A DNA stretch of 64,000 nucleotides. It comes from Streptomyces eurythermus (lineage in GTDB: Bacteria > Actinomycetota > Actinomycetes > Streptomycetales > Streptomycetaceae). The first letter of the stretch is position 1; every line of letters begins with the position of its first letter. Of the stretch, positions 7,648-16,632 are shown in pieces. Under the pieces are notes generated by a model. The model did no database searches. It saw only the letters and a program-made list of their open reading frames with translations, and was not told where the DNA came from. The stretch covers positions 1 through 64,000 of the forward strand of contig NZ_BMSK01000030.1 in assembly GCF_014649115.1 (NCBI RefSeq). The letters are read 5' to 3'. Position numbers and translations under genes: made by a program.

Positions 7648-10593
7648 ATGGGCAGACGGGTCTGGACGGGCAGCGCCGGGGTGGAGGCCGCCGACGCGGT
7701 CTTCGCGCTGATGAGACGGCTCATCGACGGTTACCGGGCGAACCCTCCGGTGACCCCGCTGGTGGTGCTGCAGGCCACCGAGGAGGACGAGACCGGCATC
7801 CTCGACCGACGGGTCGCCCAGGTGGTGGAGTTCGTCCGCCAGAGCCAGCAGCCGCGGGGGCTGATCGCGAAGCGGCTCGACGGCGGAGGGGGCCCGGACC
7901 CGTACTCCTCGGCCGTCGACATGGTGCGCCAGCTGTGCGAGCACTCCTGGGACAACGCGCGGCAGTCGCAGTACAAACCCTTCGGCTTCCCGCGCTCACG
8001 CCTGCTGCGGGCCATCGAGCAGGCCGCGCCCGAGGTCGGCGCCGGGGTCACGACGGTGTGGACGGCGGCGGAGCGCCGCGAGCGTCTGATGCGCCGGCTG
8101 GCCGAGCTGCGCTGGCGTCCCGACGGTGGCTCCGGCGGCGAGGAGGGCCGGCGCCGCGTTCCGGCACTCGCGCAGACCATCGGCGCCGTCGTCAACCCCT
8201 CCGGATTCGCGGGTGCCATGTTCATCGCCTGCCTCAGCGTGCTGCTGGGCGAGGGCGGCTGGCGTACGGCGCTGTGGGGCGGCGTCCTGGCGCTGACGGG
8301 GTTCGGCCTGGTGCACCTGCTCGCGCGCAGCGCGCCGCCGCTGCTGTGGTTGCGCCGGGCCACCCGCTGGTTCGCGACGACCACCTTCCTGGCCCCGCTC
8401 AGCGACCGGCCGGCCGCCGCCGACTGGTCGCGCTGGCGACCGGCGAAGTCCTGGGAGACCATCCGGGGCCGCGCCTTCGCCGTCGCCCAGCAGGTGGTCG
8501 CGGCACAGGCGGGCGACGCGACGGCACGTCAGTTCCACCTGGAATTACGTGTGCTGGCGCTGCTGGAGGACCTGCGCGAGAACTACCGCCCGCGGGCGCT
8601 GGACCTGCGCCGCCGCAAGCGCACCGTGCCGCCCGTGGTGTATCTGCCCAGGGCCACCGAGGAGGACGGCGGTCTGCTCCTGCTGCGCACCATCAGCGAC
8701 GTGCGCAGCCGCCGCAGCGAGGTCGACCCGCTGCTCGTGCTGGCCGCGGTCCCGGCGGCGGAACGCCTGCGGCCGCAGGCCCCCGCCGTCCCGGAGCCGG
8801 CCCCCCTGCCGGGCCGCTCCCACGCCGACGACGAGGAAGAGGCCTTCGGAGCGGACGCCAGATACCAGCGGTGGGTGACCAACCTCAGCGCCGGCCAGTC
8901 CCCGGGCCGGGCCGCCACCCTGCCGTGGATCCTGTACATACCGATGCCCGGTGACGAGCTGCGCCACCGGCACTCCGCACAGCACTCCACCGACCGCATC
9001 CGCCGGACGCCCGCCTGGCTCCTGTGGTCCCGGCCCTGCCTCGCCGTGCTCCTCGCCCTCGGCCTGGCCGCGGGCTTCCTCGGCAACCATTACCTCGCCG
9101 GACGCTACTGCGAGGGCCGGCTGCTCGGCTCCAACACCGACTCCGGCCTCTACGACGGCCGGTGCGTCGGCGTCGCCACCGGGAACGTACGGCTCGCGCA
9201 GGGCAACACGCTGAGCCTGTCCGGCGCCGGCAAGGGCGTCACCTTCGACGCGGTGGAGCGGGCGATCAGGGCCGAGAACGCGGCCATCGGACCGCGCGAC
9301 GCCCACGTGACGATCGTCTACGCCGGCCCGGTCACCGCCGCGAAGCAGGCCGACACCCGCAAGGGGCTGGAGGAGATCACGGGGGTGTACCTCTACCAGC
9401 ACTACGCCAACGTCAGCACCGATCAGCCGACCAAGATCAAGATCCTGCTCGCCAACGCCGACCAGAACATGCTGCACGTGGTGCCCATGGCCCGGCACAT
9501 CGCGGACCTGGCGCGCCGCGACCGCTCCGTCGTCGGCGTCGTGGGCATGGGTCGCGACACCACCGAGACCGAGCAGGCCGCCCGGATCCTCAAGGGGGCC
9601 GGTCTGCCCGTGGTGAGCACCACCAACTCCGGCAGCCACCTGGCGCGCAGGCTGTCCAACTGGTTCGGGCTGGCCGCCACCGACGAGGAGGAGGCGAACG
9701 CCCTGTGGGTCGTCGCCCGTCAGCTGGCCGCTCGGGAGAAGGGCGCCCAGGGCGCCGTGCTGTCCCGGTCGGTCGGCAGCGAGAAGGACTTCTACACCAC
9801 CGAACAGGCCAGGGTGGGCAAGCAGATGCTGGCCGAGGCGGGCTTCGCCGCGGCGCCCTCGCGGACGTACCGGCTCAGTGCCGAGGGTGAGCCCGAACTG
9901 ACGACGCCCATCGGCGAGATCTGCGGCAGCCGGCAGGTGCCGAAGGCCCTCTACTTCGCCGGCCGGGTCGAGGACGTGCCCAACCTGATGTCCCAGCTCG
10001 GCTCCACCCCCGGCTGTTCGGGACGCGGCATCACCGTGTTCACCGGCGACGACCTCACCAAGAGCAACTACGAGGAGGGTGAGGCCCTCCGCATCCCCGA
10101 CGAGGTCACCCTCTACCACTTCGCCCTCGCCCCCATGGACCTGGCGGCGACGACCGGTTTCTACATCGACGCCCACCGCGTCCTCATGGACTTGCTGCCC
10201 GCCGGAGCACGGCGGACGGCGCTCGCCGACCCCGCCCGGCCCTGGACCGACGCGCTGTTCTCCAACGGGCAGACGGTGCTGTCCTACAGCGCCACGGCCG
10301 TCCTGTACCGGGCCGCGCGCAACGGCGACGTCCCGCAGACCGCCGCGGAGACCTGGGCCGACCTGCGCTGGCACCCCGTCCCGAACCTGCCGGTCGGCAC
10401 GGTCGGCTTCGCCGGCAGCCGGCCCTACGCCGACCAGCGCGGCCACGGTTACGAGATCGTGCGGGTGAGCTACGACGGCGGTGAGGTGCGGTCGGAGAAC
10501 GTGTGCGGGCGGCCCGCGGGCAGCGAGGCGCCGCTCATCGCACCCCCCGGCCCCAAGGGAGCCGACCCGCACACGGTCTGCCGCCTGCGCTGA
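7648..10593 (+). CDS. Membrane-anchored periplasmic-binding-protein type 1 domain protein
   Basis: A large 981-residue protein. The ATG at 7648 has GGGGCGGAG upstream and removes about 30 non-conserved upstream codons. Residues 1-170 are soluble and predicted cytoplasmic. Hydrophobic segments lie near 186-202 and 208-226, and a third near 455-475 (LAVLLALGLAAGFLGNHYLA). The region after about 540 resembles a type 1 periplasmic ligand-binding fold (Leu/Ile/Val-binding type): VTIVYAGPVTAAKQADTRKG, DRSVVGVVGMGRDTTETEQA and a second lobe with PKALYFAGR. No permease or ATPase genes are adjacent, so it is more likely a sensor than a transporter component; that is inference. No Walker motif is seen in the N-terminal part. 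Confidence 0.7.
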   Translation: MGRRVWTGSAGVEAADAVFALMRRLIDGYRANPPVTPLVVLQATEEDETGILDRRVAQVVEFVRQSQQPRGLIAKRLDGGGGPDPYSSAVDMVRQLCEHSWDNARQSQYKPFGFPRSRLLRAIEQAAPEVGAGVTTVWTAAERRERLMRRLAELRWRPDGGSGGEEGRRRVPALAQTIGAVVNPSGFAGAMFIACLSVLLGEGGWRTALWGGVLALTGFGLVHLLARSAPPLLWLRRATRWFATTTFLAPLSDRPAAADWSRWRPAKSWETIRGRAFAVAQQVVAAQAGDATARQFHLELRVLALLEDLRENYRPRALDLRRRKRTVPPVVYLPRATEEDGGLLLLRTISDVRSRRSEVDPLLVLAAVPAAERLRPQAPAVPEPAPLPGRSHADDEEEAFGADARYQRWVTNLSAGQSPGRAATLPWILYIPMPGDELRHRHSAQHSTDRIRRTPAWLLWSRPCLAVLLALGLAAGFLGNHYLAGRYCEGRLLGSNTDSGLYDGRCVGVATGNVRLAQGNTLSLSGAGKGVTFDAVERAIRAENAAIGPRDAHVTIVYAGPVTAAKQADTRKGLEEITGVYLYQHYANVSTDQPTKIKILLANADQNMLHVVPMARHIADLARRDRSVVGVVGMGRDTTETEQAARILKGAGLPVVSTTNSGSHLARRLSNWFGLAATDEEEANALWVVARQLAAREKGAQGAVLSRSVGSEKDFYTTEQARVGKQMLAEAGFAAAPSRTYRLSAEGEPELTTPIGEICGSRQVPKALYFAGRVEDVPNLMSQLGSTPGCSGRGITVFTGDDLTKSNYEEGEALRIPDEVTLYHFALAPMDLAATTGFYIDAHRVLMDLLPAGARRTALADPARPWTDALFSNGQTVLSYSATAVLYRAARNGDVPQTAAETWADLRWHPVPNLPVGTVGFAGSRPYADQRGHGYEIVRVSYDGGEVRSENVCGRPAGSEAPLIAPPGPKGADPHTVCRLR

Positions 10594-10594
10594 C

Positions 10595-10620
10595 CCCGTG
10601 CCGCCTCGGCGGTTCACGGG
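10595..10620. terminator. Hairpin terminator after binding-protein gene
   Basis: CCCGTGCCGCC pairs with GGCGG-TT-CACGGG (11 bp, one TT bulge), starting two bases after the stop codon and lying between convergent genes. Confidence 0.55.
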
Positions 10621-10691
10621 CGGTGCGGTGACGCCGGGGCGGTGCGGTGGGCGGAGCGGAAGCGCCCTGCCCGCGCCGGCCGCCCACGGCG

Positions 10692-11198
10692 TCACAGCTC
10701 CCTGCGCATGCACACGCGCGGCCACCGGTCCAGGCCGTGGGCCGCCTCGCGCTCGCGAATCTCCCGCAGGCCGGGCGTGAGCATGTTCTCGGCCAGGACC
10801 CGGAAGCCGCAGCGCGTGTAGTAGGCGGCGTTCCACGGGACGTCGGCGAACGTGGTGAGGGTCAGGGCGGGCACCTGCCGGCTCCTGGCGTGGCCGGCCA
10901 GATGCTCCAGCAGGGACCTGCCCACCCCCCGCCGAGCGCTGCCGGGGTGCACCGAGACCTGCTCGACATGGAAATTGCCGTCGACGAGGTCGGCGATCAG
11001 GTAGCCGACCGGGGTGCCGGCCGCGTCGACCGCCACCCAGGCCCTCCCGTCGCGCCGGTACCGGTCGAGCTCGTCCAGCGGAAGCGGCTCGTCCTCGGCG
11101 ATCTCCGGCATGCCTATGTCGTGGAACCGCTGACCGGCGGCCCTCTCGATGTCCTGGAGAAGGGGCAGCTCGCTCACATGAGGGGATCGAATGTGCAT
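10692..11198 (-). CDS. GNAT family N-acetyltransferase
   Basis: A 168-residue single-domain acetyltransferase that transfers an acetyl group from acetyl-CoA to an unknown amine. The fold shows as VEQVSVHPGSARRGVGRSLL: strand 4 followed by the acetyl-CoA loop R/Q-x-x-G-x-G/A (RRGVGR). It is followed by ALTLTTFADVPWNAAYYTRC, typical of strand 5 and the following helix. The ATG at 11198 gives a complete N-terminal strand (MHIRSPHVSELPLLQDIE). It is a monocistronic gene near unrelated neighbours, so the substrate cannot be predicted. Confidence 0.85.
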   Translation of the reverse strand: MHIRSPHVSELPLLQDIERAAGQRFHDIGMPEIAEDEPLPLDELDRYRRDGRAWVAVDAAGTPVGYLIADLVDGNFHVEQVSVHPGSARRGVGRSLLEHLAGHARSRQVPALTLTTFADVPWNAAYYTRCGFRVLAENMLTPGLREIREREAAHGLDRWPRVCMRREL

Positions 11199-11291
11199 GC
11201 GCTCATTGTCCGCAACGGAGCAGCCGGTCTACGGGTCGGCTCCCGGCGAGACGTGCCGTCGGTGCCGTCGGTGCCCGCGCGGTTCGGCCGG

Positions 11292-12431
11292 TCACAGCGC
11301 GCAGAACGCGTCCCGCATCCCCTTGTCGGTGTCCGTCTGGCCCCGGGTCGGTGCCTGCAGGTGGTATTCGGTGTTGGCTTCCAGCACCTGCTTGCTGCCG
11401 TCGTCGTCGGCGTACCACGTGCTGAAGTAGCCGAGCACGGCCCCGTTGTGGGACCAGACCCACTGGCCGCACGGCAGTTGGAACCGGCTGATGCCCAGCC
11501 CGTAGCGGATGTCGCCGCTCCCGGTGGCGACCGTGGTCTTCAGCTCGGCCTCCTGCGCGGGCGGCAGCAACCGACCGCCCAGCAGCGCCCGGGTGAAGGT
11601 GGCGAGGTCGTCCAGGGTCGACACCATCGCGCCTGCCGAGCCCATCGCCTGGACGTTGGAGACCGTGACGTCCGTGAGCACCATGCCGAGCCACCCGTAC
11701 GCGTAGCCGTGCAGATAGTTGCCTCGCAGGGCCGGGTCGGTGGTGGGGAAGAAGGTGTTCCGCAGGCCGAGAGGCTCGATGATCCGCCGGGTGACCTCGA
11801 TGGCAGGGTCGTTGCCCGTGACCGCCTTGATCACCATGCCGGCCAACACGTAGTTGGTGTTGGAGTACGCCCACTTCTCGCCCGGCTCGGCGGAGGGCCG
11901 CCGCAGCGCGAGACCCAGGTCCACGAGGGTCTGCGGCGGCCAGGCCCGGCCGGGCTCGCGGTTGGAGGCGTAGGAGTTGTAGAACGACGTGTCGTGAACG
12001 TAGTCCGGGAGGTCGGAGGTGTGGTTGAGCAGCTGCCTCAAGGTGATCCGGCTGCCGTCATAGCCGTTGGCGTCGACGGCGCCCGGCAGCCACCGGGCGA
12101 CGGAGTCGTCCAGGGAGAGCCTGCCCTCGGCTTCCAGTTGCAGCAGCACGGTCGCGATGAACGCCTTGGTGTTGCTGCCCATCCGGAACTGCGCCTGCGG
12201 ATCGGCGGGCACCTTGGTGGCGGTGTCGCCGGTGCCCGCCGATACGTACTGCGCGCTGTCACCGGAACGGACCAGGCCGACCACACCCGGGTAGCCGTCG
12301 GCGATGCCTTTCTGCGCCCCGGACCGCAGGATGCTCGCCGCCGTCGGTGTGTCGGCGTGGACCGGGGCGGCGGGGGTGAGTACCGCGAGCGTCAGCGTCG
12401 CGCCGACGGCCATCAGACGTACGGATTTCAT
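11292..12431 (-). CDS. Secreted serine hydrolase (class C beta-lactamase / DD-peptidase family)
   Basis: A 379-residue exported penicillin-recognising enzyme. The signal peptide is MKSVRLMAVG with a hydrophobic core and an APVHA cleavage site near residue 26. The catalytic set is complete: S86-N-T-K89 (SxxK), Y189-S-N191 (YxN) and a C-terminal HNG in VWSHNGAVLGY. The overall layout matches Streptomyces R61-type D-alanyl-D-alanine carboxypeptidases, which trim peptidoglycan stem peptides, but esterases and peptidases share the fold. The ATG at 12431 was chosen because it starts the signal peptide. It is a single gene. Confidence 0.85.
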   Translation of the reverse strand: MKSVRLMAVGATLTLAVLTPAAPVHADTPTAASILRSGAQKGIADGYPGVVGLVRSGDSAQYVSAGTGDTATKVPADPQAQFRMGSNTKAFIATVLLQLEAEGRLSLDDSVARWLPGAVDANGYDGSRITLRQLLNHTSDLPDYVHDTSFYNSYASNREPGRAWPPQTLVDLGLALRRPSAEPGEKWAYSNTNYVLAGMVIKAVTGNDPAIEVTRRIIEPLGLRNTFFPTTDPALRGNYLHGYAYGWLGMVLTDVTVSNVQAMGSAGAMVSTLDDLATFTRALLGGRLLPPAQEAELKTTVATGSGDIRYGLGISRFQLPCGQWVWSHNGAVLGYFSTWYADDDGSKQVLEANTEYHLQAPTRGQTDTDKGMRDAFCAL

Positions 12432-12851
12432 GAGACCTCGTCTCGTCACGGGGTGGCCGTGAAGGCCGCGCCGGGCGGTGGTGCCCGGCGCCATGGCGAG
12501 ACTCGGGTAAGGGCGGCCCCGCGAACAGATCATTCGACCGGCCATATATGACCGGTCGTCACCGCGAAGCGCGTGCCAGCGCGCTGACCTGCACGGGACG
12601 TCCCGAAAGAAAGACCGCCCGCCGCGGGGGCGGACGGAGCGGGGGTATGGAGGCCCCCGTCGCGGGCCGCAGAGAGTGCCCAGCGCCGCAGGTGACGTGA
12701 GCGGGCAGCGCCGCCCAGGCGGCCACCGACCGCGCTGGCCACGTTCGTGTCAGCGGTCATCTCCCAGAGCGGAGAGTCCTGCGCCGGCAAACCCCCGGCG
12801 CCGAAGATCCGGGCCTCGGCCTCCCGTTCGAACCGGACGTCGGGATCAGTG

Positions 12852-12950
12852 ATGCGCGGTCCGGAGGCCAAGTACCTGATGACCTACCAGGGCTTCCTCG
12901 CCGACCTCATGATGGCCGAGCGCGACGACCGTGCACGGTGCCGCCCGAAC
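12852..12950 (+). pseudogene. IS21-type istB ATPase fragment
   Basis: About 30 codons read KYLMTYQGFLADLMMAERDD, close to the N-terminal region of IS21 helper proteins (a pattern like YQGFLAELLMAE-DDRA). The P-loop region is absent and the frame soon ends, so this is a remnant. The identification rests on a short motif. Confidence 0.45.
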
Positions 12951-13028
12951 GGTGGATCACCGGCACCGACTCCTACCGCCTAGCCGGCACCCGAGCCCGA
13001 GCCGAGGAGTCGGCCAAGGCCAGCTGAA

Positions 13029-13062
13029 TGCTCCAGGTTCCCTCGATTGCTCCAGGTTCCCT
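13029..13062. repeat. Two direct copies of TGCTCCAGGTTCCCT
   Basis: Perfect 15-bp direct repeats separated by 4 bp lie in a gap beside an IS fragment. They could be a regulator site or an old insertion footprint. Confidence 0.85.
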
Positions 13063-13116
13063 ATGCTCGGCCCGCCGCACTCTGGGCGTCGGGCCGCCAC
13101 CACGCACTGCTGGCGC

Positions 13117-13722
13117 TCATCCGCTTCGGGCTGCTGTTGATTCCCTGCTGATGCGGTCGAGGAAGCCGAGCACCCGATGGTTGACCTGCATGGCGGCCTG
13201 TTCGTCGTAAGAGGGCAGACTGCTGTCGGTGAACAGGTGCCTGTCGCCGGGATAGAGGAACAGCTCCGCATCCGTCACCGTCTTGACCACTGCGCGGGCA
13301 GCGTCCGCATCACCCTCCCCGGCGAAGAACGGATCTGCGTCCATGCCGTGGATCTGGACTGGGACGTCCTGGGGCCAGGCCGCACCGAACTCCGAGACCG
13401 GGACGCACGCCTCGAGCAACAGTGCACCCTTTGCTCCGGGGCGAGTCTGAGCCAGCTTCTGCGCCGGCAGGACGCCGAGCGAGAAGCCAACATAGATGAG
13501 GTCCGCAGGCATCCCCTCGGCGGCGACGGCTCCGCGCGCGGTGATCGCGTCGAACCCGACACTCTCGGCATAGGCGGCGCCCTCCTCAAGGCTGCCGAAT
13601 ACCTGCCCTTCGTACAGATCTGGAGCGTGGACGGTGTGTCCGGCCCGGCGCAACTGCTCGGCGAAACTGCGAACGCCGGCGGTCAGCCCGTGTCCATGGT
13701 GGAAGACCAGCACCTCAGCCAT
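13117..13722 (-). CDS. Dienelactone hydrolase family protein
   Basis: A 201-residue cytosolic alpha/beta-hydrolase of the dienelactone hydrolase type. The start ATG at 13722 follows GAGGGGAGC; the protein opens MAEVLVFHHGHGLTAGVRSF. The nucleophile elbow is GFSLGVLPAQ near residue 97, with Ser where many dienelactone hydrolases have Cys. Late motifs are IHGMDADPFF for the acid and YPGDRHLFTDSS for the histidine. The substrate is unknown; the family hydrolyses lactones and small esters. The gene stands alone beside IS relics. Confidence 0.8.
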   Translation of the reverse strand: MAEVLVFHHGHGLTAGVRSFAEQLRRAGHTVHAPDLYEGQVFGSLEEGAAYAESVGFDAITARGAVAAEGMPADLIYVGFSLGVLPAQKLAQTRPGAKGALLLEACVPVSEFGAAWPQDVPVQIHGMDADPFFAGEGDADAARAVVKTVTDAELFLYPGDRHLFTDSSLPSYDEQAAMQVNHRVLGFLDRISRESTAARSG

Positions 13723-13969
13723 GTTGCTCCCCTCGTACCGCGTGCCCGGGTGGCGCCGCGGGACGAGTATGGACCGCAGCACTGACATCCACGGGCCTCG
13801 GCCGGACAGGGTCAGGCCGGTGGCCACTGTCAGGTGAGGCGAACTTCGAGGCAGGCCTCGCCGGTTTAGGAAGCGCAGGTTCGAGCGGGCGGCCCGCGTC
13901 CGCGGCGACAGGGCCAACTCCAGCCGTGACAACCACGCTTACCTGCGTCAAAGGGGGATCAAGGCGACC

Positions 13970-14200
13970 ATGACCCAGCCGGACGGCCAGCCGCAGGCGC
14001 AAGGGCCGGGTCCGCGTCCGTCGGCTTTCGGTGAGGCCCAGTACTGCCGCCGCAATGCCGTCGAGCGATGTGTCAGCAAGTGGAAGCAGTACTGGGCGGT
14101 GGCCAGGCGGTACGACAGGCGCGACTACGTCTTCAACGGCACCCTGGCCGTCACCGCGATCATCATCTGGCTCCGAGACACGGTCCAAGAGCCATCAGAA
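13970..14200 (+). pseudogene. IS5-family transposase C-terminal remnant
   Basis: The frame reads RRNAVERCVSKWKQYWAVA, then RRYDRRDYVFNGTLAVTAII and WLRDTVQE. This is the typical C-terminal end of Streptomyces IS5-type DDE transposases (VERC..KWKQ..AVATRYDK...IIIWLRD). The DDE core and N-terminus are missing, so it is non-functional. No terminal inverted repeats were found around it. Confidence 0.7.
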
Positions 14201-14211
14201 GCGCCCTGGTG

Positions 14212-14478
14212 TCAGCCGGCCTTGCGCAGTGGATGAACGGTGCCGGTGAGGGTGCCGTCCTGCTGCTCGTAGTGGGACAGGGCGAGGCCGAGACCGAAGA
14301 AGGTGGGTGCCCATTCGCCGACGAAGAGGCCCCAGCGGTCGGCGCGGGCCAGACCGGTGCCCGGCTCCATCTTGAGGGAGCCGGCCCACGAGGCGACGCT
14401 CAGGCCGATGGAGGCGAAGGCGGCCATGTAGGCGTGTTCACTGCGGATGCCCAGGTCGTGCATCTTCTGGATGATCAT
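14212..14478 (-). CDS. Small hypothetical membrane-associated protein
   Basis: An 88-residue protein starting MIIQKMHDLGIRSEHAYMAA with GGAG 8 nt before the ATG. Two weakly hydrophobic stretches (YMAAFASIGLSVASWAGSL and FVGEWAPTFFGLGLALSHYE) suggest membrane association. No known domain is recognised. Its good ribosome site and codon bias support a real gene; its 3' end abuts the IS5 relic, which may have trimmed downstream sequence. Confidence 0.6.
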   Translation of the reverse strand: MIIQKMHDLGIRSEHAYMAAFASIGLSVASWAGSLKMEPGTGLARADRWGLFVGEWAPTFFGLGLALSHYEQQDGTLTGTVHPLRKAG

Positions 14479-14596
14479 CGGGCGTCTCCGTTCTTCCGGA
14501 TGTCCCTGCTGGAGTAACCTCCCGCTATCGTCCTATTCATCACATATGCCCTATTGGGGGAGGCGGGGGCGACGCGTCCCGCGCCCCCGCGGCCGC

Positions 14597-15604
14597 TCAG
14601 CCCGGAAAGCGGCCCGTGGACCGCAGGTGCCAGCGCCGCTCCGCGTAGGCCAGGTCGTCCCGCCACAGGCGGCCGGCCGTGGCACGTACCAGGGGGCGCA
14701 GCAGCGGTGCGGCCCGGCGGGCGGCCGCGAAGCCCGGGCGGGCGGAGACGGCCACCACCGCCTCGATGACGGCGGTGCGGGGCCGCCCGGCCCCGTCCGC
14801 ACCGAGCGGCGTGGCGTGGGTCTCCACGACGGACCCCGCGCCCTCGCCCTCGCAGACGCGCATGACGACCGTACGGGGGCCGGGCGCGGTGAAGACGGCG
14901 CGGACCGGTACGACGATCCGGCCAGCCACCTTGAAGGACACGTCGACGGTCAGGGCGTCCGGACCGTCGTCCATCGCACCGGCCGGGTCGCCGGGTGCGT
15001 CCACCACGGTCAGATCGACGAACGCGTACGGGTGCAGCCACGCCCCGTGCCACGGATCGAGCCGGTTGGCCACCACGTCCTCCGGCTCACAGACACCCAC
15101 GCCGGTGTAGACGGCCGTCAGGGCGCGCGAGGGCTCGGGCCGGGGCGGTACGACCGGTGCGTCCAGGGGTTCCTCACCGCCCACCGCGTCCAGCCGCGCC
15201 CACACCAGCACCCCGTCGTCGTGCACCGGCAGCGGCGACCAGCCCGCGTACGGGTTGCCGTCCAGGGCCAGCCCGTGCCAGTGGCACACCAGCGTGCCGC
15301 AGCGCACCGGACTGTCCCGCAGCGGCGCCCCCAGGTGCGGGCAGATCGCCGGGCCGCCGACGGGCCGGCCGTCGGGCCCCCGCCACACGACGATCTCCTG
15401 CCCCGCCACGGTCCCCGCCAGTTTGCCCTCCCCGCGCAGCGCCCGGGAGGCGCCGACGACGTACCAGTTCCCCGACGGCCGCGTCCGCGCCCGCTTCAGC
15501 GCCCCGGCGATCAGCGCGGGCCGCGCCTCGCGCCACGTGGGCCGCTGTCCCTCCCAGGGCACGGCACGGCGGCGCAACGACAGCGGCAGGCGACGGCGGC
15601 TCAC
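14597..15604 (-). CDS. crtV: Rieske 2Fe-2S protein, fourth gene of the carotenoid operon (crtV position)
   Basis: A 335-residue protein with an N-terminal Rieske domain: C88-P-H90 and C107-H-W-H110 form the 2Fe-2S ligand set CxH...CxxH, in ICPHLGAPL and VCHWHGLAL. The rest resembles the DUF5914 region of Streptomyces proteins encoded next to crtB. The GTG start overlaps the crtB stop (GTGA). Oxidation or electron transfer in carotenoid tailoring is plausible. The name crtV is given by operon position in the crtEIBV layout; the biochemical role is not shown by the sequence. It ends the minus-strand carotenoid operon. Confidence 0.75.
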   Translation of the reverse strand: MSRRRLPLSLRRRAVPWEGQRPTWREARPALIAGALKRARTRPSGNWYVVGASRALRGEGKLAGTVAGQEIVVWRGPDGRPVGGPAICPHLGAPLRDSPVRCGTLVCHWHGLALDGNPYAGWSPLPVHDDGVLVWARLDAVGGEEPLDAPVVPPRPEPSRALTAVYTGVGVCEPEDVVANRLDPWHGAWLHPYAFVDLTVVDAPGDPAGAMDDGPDALTVDVSFKVAGRIVVPVRAVFTAPGPRTVVMRVCEGEGAGSVVETHATPLGADGAGRPRTAVIEAVVAVSARPGFAAARRAAPLLRPLVRATAGRLWRDDLAYAERRWHLRSTGRFPG

Positions 15605-16632
15605 GCGACGCCCTCGGCAGAGGGGAGGGCCGTCGTCGGCGCGAGCGGGGCCGCGGGCAGCGCGCGGGCGCGAGCGGCGCCCGTCGGCGGCGGAGCGGTC
15701 CGCGCCCGCAGCCGGACCGCCGCCACCCGGACCAGCCCGTCGGCGGCGACCACCGCCCTGCGCCGCCGCGACACCGCCGACCGCCGGTGCAGCACGGCGT
15801 AGCCGTCCCGGGCGACGGCGTCCAGGATGCCGCCGTACAGGACGGCCGCGGTGCGGATGCAGGGCCGGGCCACAGGTTCGAGCAGCCCGATGCCGGGCAT
15901 CGCCTCCCGGTACACCCCGCGGGTCAGCTCCGCGAACTCCCTGAGCGCGGCGGTGATCCGGCGGTCCGGGCGGCTCGTCGCGCGGCTCCAGAGGAGCAGT
16001 TCCCGGTCGACGCCGTGCCCGGCGAGCAGGTCGGCGGGCAGGTAGACACGCCCGCGGTCCAGGTCCTCGCCGACGTCCCGCAGGAAGTTGCTCAGCTGGA
16101 AGGCGACGCCGAGCGCGGCGGCGTACGGCTCGGCTTCCTCCCGCGGCGCCACCGTGCCCAGTACGGGCAGCATCTGGAGCCCGATCACCGCGGCCGAGCC
16201 GTGCATGTACGCGCGCAGGTCGGCGTAGGTGGGATAGCCCGTCACGACCAGGTCGGAGCGCATGGCGGTCATGAAGTCCCGGAAGTGGGCGTGGCCGATG
16301 GCGTAGCGCCGGGCGGTGTCGGCGAGCGCGCGCACCACCGGCTCGCCGCTGCCGCCCCGCCGCAGTCCCTCCGCCAGTTCCTCCTGGAGCCGGGCCAGGG
16401 CCCGCACCCGTACGTCCGTCCCGGTGCCGGGGTCGAGGGAGTCGACGATGTCGTCGGCCCAGCGGGCGAAGCCGTACAAGGCGTGCACGGCGGGCCGGCG
16501 TGCGATGGGCAGCAGCCGGGTGGCGAGGAAGTACGTCCTGCCGTGACGGGCGTTGAGGGCACGGCAGCGGTGGTAGGCCGCGCGCAGCGCCGGATCGTCG
16601 ATTCCCGCCGCGTCCAGCTCTCGATCGGTCAT
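15601..16632 (-). CDS. crtB: Phytoene synthase
   Basis: A 343-residue squalene/phytoene synthase family enzyme that condenses two geranylgeranyl diphosphates to phytoene. Both Mg-binding Asp motifs are present: D60-D-I-V-D64 in [10 protein letters not shown] and the second in [14 protein letters not shown] near 186-192. The C-terminal 60 residues are Arg/Ala/Pro-rich and probably disordered. The ATG start overlaps the crtI stop by 4 bp and its stop overlaps the next start, so it is the third gene of a coupled crtE-I-B-V operon. Confidence 0.93.
   Translation of the reverse strand: MTDRELDAAGIDDPALRAAYHRCRALNARHGRTYFLATRLLPIARRPAVHALYGFARWADDIVDSLDPGTGTDVRVRALARLQEELAEGLRRGGSGEPVVRALADTARRYAIGHAHFRDFMTAMRSDLVVTGYPTYADLRAYMHGSAAVIGLQMLPVLGTVAPREEAEPYAAALGVAFQLSNFLRDVGEDLDRGRVYLPADLLAGHGVDRELLLWSRATSRPDRRITAALREFAELTRGVYREAMPGIGLLEPVARPCIRTAAVLYGGILDAVARDGYAVLHRRSAVSRRRRAVVAADGLVRVAAVRLRARTAPPPTGAARARALPAAPLAPTTALPSAEGVA

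Larger units (their letters stand above)
12432..13116. other. Gap of about 690 bp with IS fragments and a short direct repeat
   Basis: No intact gene is evident. The only recognisable coding-like pieces are a short IstB-like stretch near 12852-12950 and an open frame ending at 13026. Two copies of TGCTCCAGGTTCCCT lie at 13029-13043 and 13048-13062. The rest shows no consistent codon bias. Confidence 0.5.
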
